Shown here one piece after another: positions 50,697-58,478 of a DNA stretch of 64,000 nucleotides. The DNA is taken from the NCBI RefSeq assembly GCF_900013425.1, contig NZ_FBXK01000001.1, forward strand, positions 40,001 to 104,000, read 5' to 3'. The notes beneath the pieces are model-generated. The model did no database searches. It was not told the origin of the DNA and was given only the letters and a program-made list of their open reading frames with translations. Both the position numbers and the translations under genes were made by a program. Source of the stretch: Sphingobium sp. Z007. GTDB lineage: Bacteria; Pseudomonadota; Alphaproteobacteria; Sphingomonadales; Sphingomonadaceae. Position 1 is the first letter of the stretch. The number at the start of each line of letters is the position of its first letter.

Positions 50697-52504
50697 GCGA
50701 TAGACCCCATGTCGAGGTCAAAGGCCTGACCGTCACGGCGCGCAATGCGGGGGGGGGGAGCTTTCCAATCGTCAGCGGCGTCGATTTCGCGTTGCAGCGC
50801 GGCGAGGTGCTGGCGCTGATCGGGGAAAGCGGGTCGGGCAAGACGACGATCGCGCTGACATTGCTGGGTCATGCGCGGCCCGGCGCGACCATCGCGGGAG
50901 GTAGCATCCGCGTGGGTGACGCGGAGATTACAAAGCTGGACCGCAGCGCGCTGGCGCAGTTACGTGGGAACCGCATCGCCTATATCGCGCAAAGCGCCGC
51001 GTCGGCGTTCAACCCGTCGCGCACGATCATGGATCAGGTTATCGAACCGGCGATGGTCCATGGCCTGATGTCGCGCGCTGCGGCCGAGGCGAAAGCGGTC
51101 GATCTGTTCCGCGCGCTGGCCCTCCCCTTCCCCGACAGGATCGGCGCGCGATACCCGCATCAGCTGTCGGGCGGGCAGTTGCAAAGGCTGATGGCGGCGA
51201 TGGCGCTGATCACCGACCCCGAACTGGTGATATTGGACGAGCCGACCACGGCACTGGACGTGACGACGCAGATCGAGGTGCTGCGCGCGTTCAAGGCGGT
51301 GGTGCTGGAGCGCGGGGCGACCGCCATCTATGTGTCGCACGACCTGGCCGTCGTCGCGCAGATGGCCGACCAGATCGTCGTGCTGAGCCAGGGACGCATC
51401 CGTGAGGCCGGGGCCGCGGCGCAAATCCTGCACGCGCCGGCCGATGATTATACAAGGACGCTGATGGCCGCGGCGCGGCCGGCGATCCGGCTGACATCTG
51501 CCAAGGTGGAACTTCCTGCCGCTGCCCCGCTGCTGGAAATCCGCAACGTGGCGGCGGGCTATGGCAAGATCGGCAAGGATGGCTTGCCGCGCGTGCCGGT
51601 GCTGCGCGACATCAACCTGACGATCGAGCGTGGCGGGACTTTGGGCGTGATCGGGGAAAGCGGGTCGGGCAAATCGACCATTGCGCGGGTTATCGCCGGG
51701 CTGCTGCCGCCATCCAGTGGGCAGGTGCTGCTGGACGGCGCGCCGTTGCCGCCGGGGCTGGACGGGCGCAGTCGCGAGCAGTTTCGCCGTATTCAACTGG
51801 TGTTCCAGAATGCCGATACGGCGCTTAATCCCGCGCACAGCGTGGGGCAGATATTGGCGCGGCCGCTGGCCTTCTATGCCGGGTTGAAGGGCAATGCCGC
51901 GCATCTGCGGGTGCTGGAACTGCTGGACCTCATTCGCCTGCCCGCCAGTTTGATCGACCGCAATATCGGCGGCCTGTCGGGTGGGCAAAAGCAGCGTGTC
52001 AACCTGGCCCGCGCGCTGGCCGCCGACCCGCAGATCATCCTGTGCGACGAGGTGACGTCTGCGCTCGATACGGTCGTGGGCGCGGCTATCCTGGAGCTGA
52101 TGGCGGAGCTGCGGCGGGAACTGGGCATCGCGACGATGTTCATCAGCCACGATATTTCGACTGTGCGGGCGATTTGCGACGATATCCTGGTCCTCTATTC
52201 GGGGACCATGGTCGAGACGGGACCGCGCGCGGCGTTCGCCACTGCCCCCTTCCATCCCTATACCGACCTGCTGATCGGATCGGTGCCAGAAATGCGCGCG
52301 GGGTGGCTGGAGGAAAGCCACGCCGGCGCTGCGCCGCCGCCGATCGGCGCGGTCGGCGATCATCCCGACCTGTGCCATTTCCTGCCGCGCTGCGCTGCGC
52401 GGGTGGACGGCCTGTGCAACATCACCCCGCCGCCCCGCCACGGGCTGGATAAGGGAAGCCGCATATTGTGCCATCATGGAGATGAAAGTTTGATCCCGTC
52501 ATGA
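50693..52504 (+). CDS. Fused dipeptide-type ABC transporter ATPase (DppD-DppF)
   Basis: 603 residues with two complete ATPase domains. The first has GESGSGKTT at 44-52, an LSGGQ signature near 158 and a VILDEPTTALD Walker B. The second has GESGSGKST near 325, LSGGQKQR near 432 and IILCDEVTSALD. CHFLPRCAARVDGLC is the C-terminal oligopeptide/dipeptide motif. Peptide systems usually have two separate ATPases; fused ones are known. A run of ten G at 50749-50758 lies in codons 18-22, where slippage would frameshift the gene. Confidence 0.93.
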   Translation: MSDRPHVEVKGLTVTARNAGGGSFPIVSGVDFALQRGEVLALIGESGSGKTTIALTLLGHARPGATIAGGSIRVGDAEITKLDRSALAQLRGNRIAYIAQSAASAFNPSRTIMDQVIEPAMVHGLMSRAAAEAKAVDLFRALALPFPDRIGARYPHQLSGGQLQRLMAAMALITDPELVILDEPTTALDVTTQIEVLRAFKAVVLERGATAIYVSHDLAVVAQMADQIVVLSQGRIREAGAAAQILHAPADDYTRTLMAAARPAIRLTSAKVELPAAAPLLEIRNVAAGYGKIGKDGLPRVPVLRDINLTIERGGTLGVIGESGSGKSTIARVIAGLLPPSSGQVLLDGAPLPPGLDGRSREQFRRIQLVFQNADTALNPAHSVGQILARPLAFYAGLKGNAAHLRVLELLDLIRLPASLIDRNIGGLSGGQKQRVNLARALAADPQIILCDEVTSALDTVVGAAILELMAELRRELGIATMFISHDISTVRAICDDILVLYSGTMVETGPRAAFATAPFHPYTDLLIGSVPEMRAGWLEESHAGAAPPPIGAVGDHPDLCHFLPRCAARVDGLCNITPPPRHGLDKGSRILCHHGDESLIPS

Positions 52505-52806
52505 GCCGGTTCGTTCGACTGGGCGAAACTGATCGCCCGCCCGTGACCCTGCATGTCGATGGCGCGCCCGTCGCAGCGATGGAGGGCGACACGGTGATGG
52601 TCGCGCTGCTCAGCGCGGGCGGCACGCTGCGCCAGAGCGAGTTCGGGCCGGAGAAGCGGGCCGGATTCTGTTTGATGGGGGCATGCCAGGATTGCTGGGT
52701 GTGGACCGAGAGTGGCGACCGCCTGCGCGCCTGTTCCACCCTGGCCGCGTCGGGCCAGCGTATCATCACCAGCCAGCCGGGGGCGTCATGGCCGAACCAC
52801 GTATAA
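52501..52806 (+). CDS. (2Fe-2S)-binding small subunit, HcnA/SoxA-like
   Basis: 101 residues. A ferredoxin-like fold with Cys residues in GFCLMGACQDCWVW and RACST gives the four-Cys 2Fe-2S pattern seen in HcnA, opine oxidase and D-hydroxyproline dehydrogenase gamma subunits. It overlaps the ATPase stop by 4 nt and the next gene by 19 nt. It probably passes electrons within the heterotrimer. Confidence 0.88.
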   Translation: MSRFVRLGETDRPPVTLHVDGAPVAAMEGDTVMVALLSAGGTLRQSEFGPEKRAGFCLMGACQDCWVWTESGDRLRACSTLAASGQRIITSQPGASWPNHV

Positions 52807-54161
52807 TTATCGTTGGCGCAGGCCCGTCGGGGACACGCGCGGCGCAGGCCTGCGTCGCGGCAGGCGTCCGCCCGGTCGTGATCGACGAGGGGCGGCGCGA
52901 CGGGGGACAGATCTATCGCCGTCAGCCGGACAATTTCACCCGGCCCTATAGGAAACTCTATGGCACCGAGGCCGGACGGGCTCAGGCGTTGCATGAGACC
53001 TTCGACGGGCTGAAGGGCGCGATCGACTATCGGCCAGAGACATTGGTGTGGAACATTGCGGATGGGCACGTGTGGACAGCGAGTCAGACAGTTCATCACG
53101 CTATCCCGTTCGACGCGCTGCTGCTCTGCACGGGCGCGACCGATCGGTTGATGCCGGTCAAGGGATGGCAGTTTGCGGGCGTCTACAGCCTGGGCGGGGC
53201 GCAGGTGGCGCTCAAGAGCCAGGCGGTTTCAATCGGGCATAGGGTCGTGTTCATGGGATCGGGGCCGTTGCTCTATCTGGTGGCGAGCCAATATGTGGAG
53301 GCGGGGGCGGATGTTGCCGCGGTGCTGGACACGTCGTCCTTTTCCGCGCGGGTAAGGGCGCTGCCCGACCTGCTGGCGATGCCGTCGGTGCTGTGGAATG
53401 GCGTCAAGCTGACCCAGGCGATCAAGCGCGCGGGCGTGGCGGTGCATCTGGGCGTGACGCCGGTGGAGATCATCGGCGATGCCGATGTCGGCGTCGGCGG
53501 CGTGCGGTTTCGAGACGGTGGCAGCAAGGAACGGAGCATCGCCTGCGATGCGGTGGCGATGGGGCATCATCTGCGGCCGGAGACGCAATTGGCCGATCTG
53601 GCGCGCTGCGCTTTCGCTTTCGATGCCGGGACACGGCAATGGCTGCCGGAGCGGGATGGCGACGGGCGGTCGAGCGTGGCGGGTGTCTATCTGGCCGGCG
53701 ACGGGGCGAAGATATTGGGCGCGCGGTCGGCCGAGGCGAGCGGGCGGTTGGCGGCGCTGGCGGCGCTGAGCGATTTGGGATTGCCGGTAGATAAGGGCGA
53801 GATGGCGTCGCTGCGGGGCGATGTCGCCGACTATGCCAAGTTCGCCCGCGGGCTGGCGACGGCTTTTCCGTGGCCCGCCGAACAGGCAGGCGCTTTGCCG
53901 GACGACGCGATATTGTGCCGTTGCGAGGGCGTGAGCGCGGGCGACCTGCGTGGCGTGATGCGCGAGACGGGTGCGCGGGAAGCCAACCGGGCCAAGGCGT
54001 TCAGCCGGGTCGGCATGGGCCGGTGCCAAGGGCGCTATTGCGGGCTGGCGGCGGCCGAGCTGATCGCGGCCGAGGCGGGCGTGCCGGTGGAGCAGGTCGG
54101 CCGCCTGCGCGGGCAGGCGCCGGTCAAACCGCTGCCCGTCGCGATCGGAGACGAGACATGA
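52788..54161 (+). CDS. FAD/NAD(P)-binding oxidoreductase subunit, HcnB/OoxA-like
   Basis: 457 residues. RIIIVGAGPSGTRAAQA is the N-terminal FAD site and VVFMGSGPLLYLVASQ near residue 165 a second dinucleotide motif. LAGDGAKILGARSAEASGRLAA resembles family members. A C-terminal BFD-like [2Fe-2S] domain shows CRCEGVS and GRCQGRYCG with four Cys. This matches the large alpha subunit of opine oxidase, HcnB or D-hydroxyproline dehydrogenase. The start lies inside the ferredoxin gene. Confidence 0.9.
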   Translation: MAEPRIIIVGAGPSGTRAAQACVAAGVRPVVIDEGRRDGGQIYRRQPDNFTRPYRKLYGTEAGRAQALHETFDGLKGAIDYRPETLVWNIADGHVWTASQTVHHAIPFDALLLCTGATDRLMPVKGWQFAGVYSLGGAQVALKSQAVSIGHRVVFMGSGPLLYLVASQYVEAGADVAAVLDTSSFSARVRALPDLLAMPSVLWNGVKLTQAIKRAGVAVHLGVTPVEIIGDADVGVGGVRFRDGGSKERSIACDAVAMGHHLRPETQLADLARCAFAFDAGTRQWLPERDGDGRSSVAGVYLAGDGAKILGARSAEASGRLAALAALSDLGLPVDKGEMASLRGDVADYAKFARGLATAFPWPAEQAGALPDDAILCRCEGVSAGDLRGVMRETGAREANRAKAFSRVGMGRCQGRYCGLAAAELIAAEAGVPVEQVGRLRGQAPVKPLPVAIGDET

Positions 54162-55303
54162 GCGGGGCAATGAGCGCCGCCAGCGACGTCATCATCGTGG
54201 GCGGCGGATTGATGGGATCGTCCGCCGCGCTGTTCCTGCGCGGGCATGGGATGTCGGTCACGCTGCTGGAAACCGACCTGATCGGGCGGCAGGCAAGCGG
54301 CACGAATTTCGGCAATGTGCGGCGGCAGGGGCGCGGGATTCACCAGCTGCCGCTGGCCAATCGCGCCATCGCCATCTGGCGCCGGTCGCGTGAGCTGCTG
54401 GGGGCGGATGTCGAGTATCTCCAGTCGGGGCATATCCGGGTCTGCTATCGCGAACGGCCAGAACTTGTCGGATCGATGGAGGATTATGCGGCGCAGGCTC
54501 GCGCGGAGGGGCTGGACCTGGAATTGCTGAGCGGCAATGCGCTGCGCGACAAATTCCCCTTTTTCGGGCCGGACGTGCTGGCCGGTTCCTATTCGCCGAC
54601 CGATGGCCATGCCAATCCGCGGCTTGCTGCCCCTGCGTTTGCGCGGGCCGCTGAGCGGCTGGGGGCTGTGGTGCATGAGAATACGAAGATCGTGGATGCG
54701 CAGAAGGTGGGCGAAGACTTTATCGTCACGGCGGCGGACGGGCGGACGTTCCGCGCGCCGATCCTGCTGGTGACGGCGGGGGCGTGGGGCAACGCCTTGT
54801 CCTCACAGTTCGGCGAGGCGGTGCCGATCGTGCCCAAGGGCCCGAACATGAGCGTGACCGAGCCGGTGCCCTATGCGATCCATCCCGCAGTCGGCGTGAT
54901 GACGCCGGTCGAAGAGGAGACGGTCTATTTCCGCCAAGTCGCGCGCGGCAATATCGTGCTGGGTGGCAGCACGCGCGGGCCATCCTTCCCCGACCAGTAT
55001 CGCGCCTATGTCGAGCCGCAGAACACGATGAGCCAGTTGAAGCATATCCGGCGGCTGGCGCCGATGCTGGGCAAGCTCAACATCATCCGGGTCTGGTCCG
55101 GGATCGAGGGCTATATGCCCGACAGCCAGCCTGTGATGGGGCCGAGCGCGACGACCAGCGGCCTCTATTATGCGTTCGGATTTTCCGGGTCGGGATTCCA
55201 GATCGGGCCGGGCGTGGGCGAAACCATGGCCGAGATTATCGCCAAGGGCGGGACGGATATTCCGATGGCGCCGTATAGGATCGAGCGGTTCGCGGCGGGA
55301 TAA
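54158..55303 (+). CDS. FAD-dependent amino-acid oxidase subunit, HcnC/OoxB/DadA-like
   Basis: 381 residues. DVIIVGGGLMGSSAALFLRGHGMSVTLLE is the FAD motif; GTNFGNVRRQGRGIHQLPLA near residue 48 and the C-terminal YAFGFSGSGFQIGPGVGE match the DadA/sarcosine-oxidase group. This is the catalytic subunit of the heterotrimer, oxidising a C-N bond of an amino acid, opine or hydroxyproline-like compound. It is the last operon gene; the toxin gene ends 10 nt downstream on the other strand. Confidence 0.9.
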   Translation: MSGAMSAASDVIIVGGGLMGSSAALFLRGHGMSVTLLETDLIGRQASGTNFGNVRRQGRGIHQLPLANRAIAIWRRSRELLGADVEYLQSGHIRVCYRERPELVGSMEDYAAQARAEGLDLELLSGNALRDKFPFFGPDVLAGSYSPTDGHANPRLAAPAFARAAERLGAVVHENTKIVDAQKVGEDFIVTAADGRTFRAPILLVTAGAWGNALSSQFGEAVPIVPKGPNMSVTEPVPYAIHPAVGVMTPVEEETVYFRQVARGNIVLGGSTRGPSFPDQYRAYVEPQNTMSQLKHIRRLAPMLGKLNIIRVWSGIEGYMPDSQPVMGPSATTSGLYYAFGFSGSGFQIGPGVGETMAEIIAKGGTDIPMAPYRIERFAAG

Positions 55304-55312
55304 CGGCGTGGA

Positions 55313-55594
55313 TCAGAGGCGCGGCGGCCATTGGCGCGCGGCGTGGAGCAGGCGCAGGATGCGGACGTCCGTATCGGTCTGGTCATAGATCAGGATATAG
55401 TTGCGGTGGACCACCCATTCGCGCGTGCCCGGCACGCGGCCGGGGCGGCCCATGGCGGGATGTCGGGCGAGATCGGCCGCCTTTTGCGAAAAGAGCGTGT
55501 CGAGGCTGATCGCGGCGCGCGGGCTGCGGGCTTCGACATAGTCGTAAATGGCGTTACGATCCGCGACGGCCTCCGCCGTCCAGTGCAGCGTCAT
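55313..55594 (-). CDS. ParE/RelE-type toxin
   Basis: 93 residues. LHWTAEAVADRNAIYDYVEARSPRAA, ADLARHPAMGRPGRVPGTREWVVHRNYILIYDQTDTDVRILRLLHAARQWP is a clear ParE/RelE-superfamily pattern, with the conserved Arg and the final RxxHxxRxW. It overlaps the antitoxin stop by 4 nt in the usual antitoxin-first order. ParE-type members poison gyrase and RelE-type members cut mRNA; the sequence leans to ParE. Confidence 0.9.
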   Translation of the reverse strand: MTLHWTAEAVADRNAIYDYVEARSPRAAISLDTLFSQKAADLARHPAMGRPGRVPGTREWVVHRNYILIYDQTDTDVRILRLLHAARQWPPRL

Positions 55595-55878
55595 TGCGTC
55601 TCATCTAGCTTCCGCAAGGTGGCGGCCCGACGTGCGGCGAAATGCGCCTCGACATCCTCGCTCCCAATTAGATGGCCCGCCTGGGCCGACGCTTGCCCAA
55701 TTTCGACTTGGCGGCGAAACCAGGCGTCGTGGCTTTCAGCCCGTTCTTCGCGCTGTACGACATCGCGCATGAAATCACGCAGCAACTGTGCGCCGGTGCG
55801 ATCCTGCGCCTTGGCGGCGCGGGCGAAGCGGCCTTTCAGCTCTTCATCGACGCGAAAGGTGAAGGTGGCTTCATTCAT
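55591..55878 (-). CDS. Antitoxin of the ParE/RelE-type module
   Basis: 95 residues from the ATG at 55878. MNEATFTFRVDEELKGRFARAAKAQDRTGAQLLRDFMRDVV is a ribbon-helix-helix domain, followed by a C-terminal toxin-binding tail (HDAWFRRQVEIGQASAQAGHLI...VEAHFAARRAATLRK). The dyad at 55892-55925 directly upstream is the probable autoregulatory operator. Confidence 0.88.
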   Translation of the reverse strand: MNEATFTFRVDEELKGRFARAAKAQDRTGAQLLRDFMRDVVQREERAESHDAWFRRQVEIGQASAQAGHLIGSEDVEAHFAARRAATLRKLDETQ

Positions 55879-55891
55879 AGGAACGTCGGTC

Positions 55892-55925
55892 CATGTGTTG
55901 CATGTTATGTGCGATGTAACACATG
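55892..55925 (-). promoter_or_regulatory. Operator of the toxin-antitoxin pair
   Basis: Inverted repeat CATGTGTTGCAT / ATGTAACACATG (11 of 12 paired) with a 10-nt spacer, 13 nt before the antitoxin start. Size fits two ribbon-helix-helix dimers. Confidence 0.65.
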
Positions 55926-55943
55926 GAGCACCCGTGCCCAATA

Positions 55944-57416
55944 TCAAAACTCGATCAACGCCACCTTGGTCTTGAGGTTCGCCATATAGGCTTCGCGGCC
56001 CAGATCCTTGCCGATGCCCGATTGTTTATAGCCGCCGGTGGGCAGAATGAAGTCGTTGCTGCGGCCGTAGCGATTGACCCAGATGGTGCCAGCTTCGACC
56101 GACCGGGTGGCGCGCAAGGCCCGGCTGAGATCGCCGGTATGGACGCCGGCGGCCAGGCCATAGTCGCTGTCGTTCGCCAGCGCATAGGCTTCTTCCTCAT
56201 CGGCGAAGGTCTGGACGGTCAGCACCGGGCCGAAGATTTCGCCCTGCACGACTTCGCTTTTCTGGTCGACATTGGTCAGCAGGGTCGGCGCGAAATAGCT
56301 GCCCTCCTGCGGCGCGGTCGCCCGGCCTCCGCCGGTCAGGACTTCGGCCCCCGCCGCGGTCGCGCGGCCGACAATGCCGGCCATGCGGTCGAGTTGGCCT
56401 TCGGAGATGATCGGGCCGAGCGTGGTGTCGGCGACCCAAGTCGGCCCTGCCCGATGCGCGGCGAAGGCGGTGACGAGGCGATCGATCACTTCTTCCGCGA
56501 CTTTGTCCTGCACCAGCAGGCGCGATCCGGCGACGCAGACCTGGCCGGCATTCAAGGTGATGGCGCGGGCGACGAGTGCCGCCGCCTTGTCGAGGCCCGC
56601 GTCGGCGAAGATGATCTGCGGGCTTTTGCCGCCCAGCTCCAGCGTCACCGGCTTCGGCCCGGCTTGCGCGCAGGCCGCCATGATCGCAGCGCCGGTACGG
56701 GTGGAGCCGGTGAAGGTGACCTTCGCAACTTCCGGGCGGCGCACCAACGGATCGCCGACCGAGCGGCCGTCGCCCTGGACGATGTTGAAGATGCCTGCGG
56801 GCAAGCCCGCCTCGATCGCCAGTTCAGCCAGGCGGACGATGCTGAAGGGGGTCATTTCGGAGGGTTTGAGGACGATGCTGTTGCCCGCGGCGATGGCGGG
56901 CGCGATCTTCCAGGCGGCCATGACCAGCGGCAGGTTCCACGGCGCGATCGCCGCGACGACGCCATAGGGTTCGGTGATGGTGAGGCCCAGCTTGTCGGGT
57001 GTGGTGGACGCCACTTCGCCGCCGACCTTGTCTGCCCATTCGGCGAAGAAGCGGATGGTTTCGGCGGTGTAGCTCAAATCCCAGGCGTTGATTTCCTTGA
57101 GCATCCGGGTCGACCCCAGGGCTTCGAGCGGGGCGAGTGTCGCGGCGTCAGCCTCGATCAGGTCGGCCCAGCGGCGCATCACCTTCATCCGGCCGCGCGG
57201 ATCGGTCTGCGCCCAGCCGCTGCGCTTATAGGCGCGCTGGGCATCGGCGACCGCTTCAATGAGCTGGTCGGCATCGACGCTGTCGAGTTCGGCCTGGATA
57301 CGGCCGTCGGACGGCCGGCGCACGATGATCGCGGGTCCGCGCCCGGCTACGCGCCGGCCGCAGATGAAGTTATTCGCCTGGGGAAGGCTGATCTGATCGG
57401 GGTCGAAACCGGTCAC
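55944..57416 (-). CDS. NAD(P)-dependent aldehyde dehydrogenase
   Basis: 490 residues from a GTG at 57416 with AAGGAG 8 nt upstream; a TTG at 57449 is an alternative. APWNLPL near 155, TFTGSTRTG near 232, LELGGKSPQ with the general base and NAGQVCVAGSR with catalytic Cys near 289 are all present, with C-terminal GYKQSGIGKDLG. It resembles gamma-aminobutyraldehyde/betaine-aldehyde-type ALDHs. Placed next to an amine oxidase operon, it probably oxidises the aldehyde product. Confidence 0.9.
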   Translation of the reverse strand: MTGFDPDQISLPQANNFICGRRVAGRGPAIIVRRPSDGRIQAELDSVDADQLIEAVADAQRAYKRSGWAQTDPRGRMKVMRRWADLIEADAATLAPLEALGSTRMLKEINAWDLSYTAETIRFFAEWADKVGGEVASTTPDKLGLTITEPYGVVAAIAPWNLPLVMAAWKIAPAIAAGNSIVLKPSEMTPFSIVRLAELAIEAGLPAGIFNIVQGDGRSVGDPLVRRPEVAKVTFTGSTRTGAAIMAACAQAGPKPVTLELGGKSPQIIFADAGLDKAAALVARAITLNAGQVCVAGSRLLVQDKVAEEVIDRLVTAFAAHRAGPTWVADTTLGPIISEGQLDRMAGIVGRATAAGAEVLTGGGRATAPQEGSYFAPTLLTNVDQKSEVVQGEIFGPVLTVQTFADEEEAYALANDSDYGLAAGVHTGDLSRALRATRSVEAGTIWVNRYGRSNDFILPTGGYKQSGIGKDLGREAYMANLKTKVALIEF

Positions 57417-57620
57417 GGCATAATCTCCTTCATTCGGACATTCCGACAAAATAGGCGCGCGTCACGGCATTTGTTGCAGTGGCAGGGGAAAATGTGCGCG
57501 ATAATCTTCCAAAATCAGGGCGAAGGCAGCAGCCAATGCTTGGCGCGCCCTCCTAATGTCCGGCCACTGATTCCGAATAGAGGCAGGCGGGCGTCCCTTT
57601 CCCGCCAAGGAGCAAGACGC

Positions 57621-58478
57621 ATGGCGACCGGCATAGAGGCGATGGTGGACCTGCGGCGGATGACCGTCGAGGATCTGGCCGCCGCCCATACCCTATCGAG
57701 CGAACAAAAATGGCCGCATCGCATCGAGGATTGGGAGATGCTGTTCGGGCTGGGCTTTGGCTATGTTGTTGAGCGTGATGGTGCAGTCATAGGGACGGCC
57801 ATGGCCTGGCTCTATGGCGCGGATGCCGCAACGCTGGGGATGGTGATCGTGTCGCCCCAAGCGCAGGGCATGGGGCTGGGCCGCCGGTTGATGGAGGCGG
57901 TGCTGGGCGATCTGGGCGACCGCACAGTGCTGCTGAACGCGACGGATGAGGGCGCGCCGCTCTATCGCAAGCTGGGGTTCGAACCCATCGGTCCGGTGTT
58001 CCAGCATCAGGGCGCCGCCTTTGCCGTGCCGATGGCGGAGTTGATCCCCGACGAGCGGGTGCGGCCATTGGGCGTGAAGGACATGGGCACATTGCATGAC
58101 CTGGCGCGGCGCGCGACGGGGATGGACCGCGACGCGCTGCTCGACGCGCTGGTGCCAGGCGCGCAGGGCGTGGTGCTGACGCGCCGCAACGAGCCGGTGG
58201 GCTTCGCGCTGTTCCGCCGCTTTGGGCGCGGCTATGTCGTCGGGCCGACGATCGCGCCGGACACGGGCGGGGCGAAGGCGCTGATTTCCCATTGGCTGGG
58301 GTCCAATAGCGGCATGTTCTGCCGGTTGGACATACCCAAAGAAAGCGGGCTTGGCGGCTGGCTCGATGAACTGGGCCTGCCTTGTGTCGGCCGGGTGGTG
58401 CGCATGGTGCGCGGGCTGCAACCGACGATCGATCCTTCGGTCACGACCTTCTCTCTTACCACACAGGCGCTCGGATGA
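57621..58478 (+). CDS. GNAT-family N-acetyltransferase with tandem GNAT-like domains
   Basis: 285 residues; AAGGAGC precedes the ATG. The first domain is a standard GNAT with VSPQAQGMGLGRRLMEAVL (acetyl-CoA loop, near residue 83) and APLYRKLGFEPIG. The second half (from about residue 140, IPDERVRPLGVKDMGTLHDLA) resembles the acetyltransf_18-type C-terminal domain. It overlaps the GabD-like gene start by 4 nt. Acetylation of an amine intermediate is a possible role. Confidence 0.87.
   Translation: MATGIEAMVDLRRMTVEDLAAAHTLSSEQKWPHRIEDWEMLFGLGFGYVVERDGAVIGTAMAWLYGADAATLGMVIVSPQAQGMGLGRRLMEAVLGDLGDRTVLLNATDEGAPLYRKLGFEPIGPVFQHQGAAFAVPMAELIPDERVRPLGVKDMGTLHDLARRATGMDRDALLDALVPGAQGVVLTRRNEPVGFALFRRFGRGYVVGPTIAPDTGGAKALISHWLGSNSGMFCRLDIPKESGLGGWLDELGLPCVGRVVRMVRGLQPTIDPSVTTFSLTTQALG

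Noticed and set aside
52501..55303. Assignment of the three-subunit dehydrogenase as a cyanide-producing HcnABC.
   Set aside because: The subunit architecture is shared with opine oxidases and D-hydroxyproline dehydrogenase, and the transporter and catabolic context argue for amino-acid or opine use rather than cyanogenesis.
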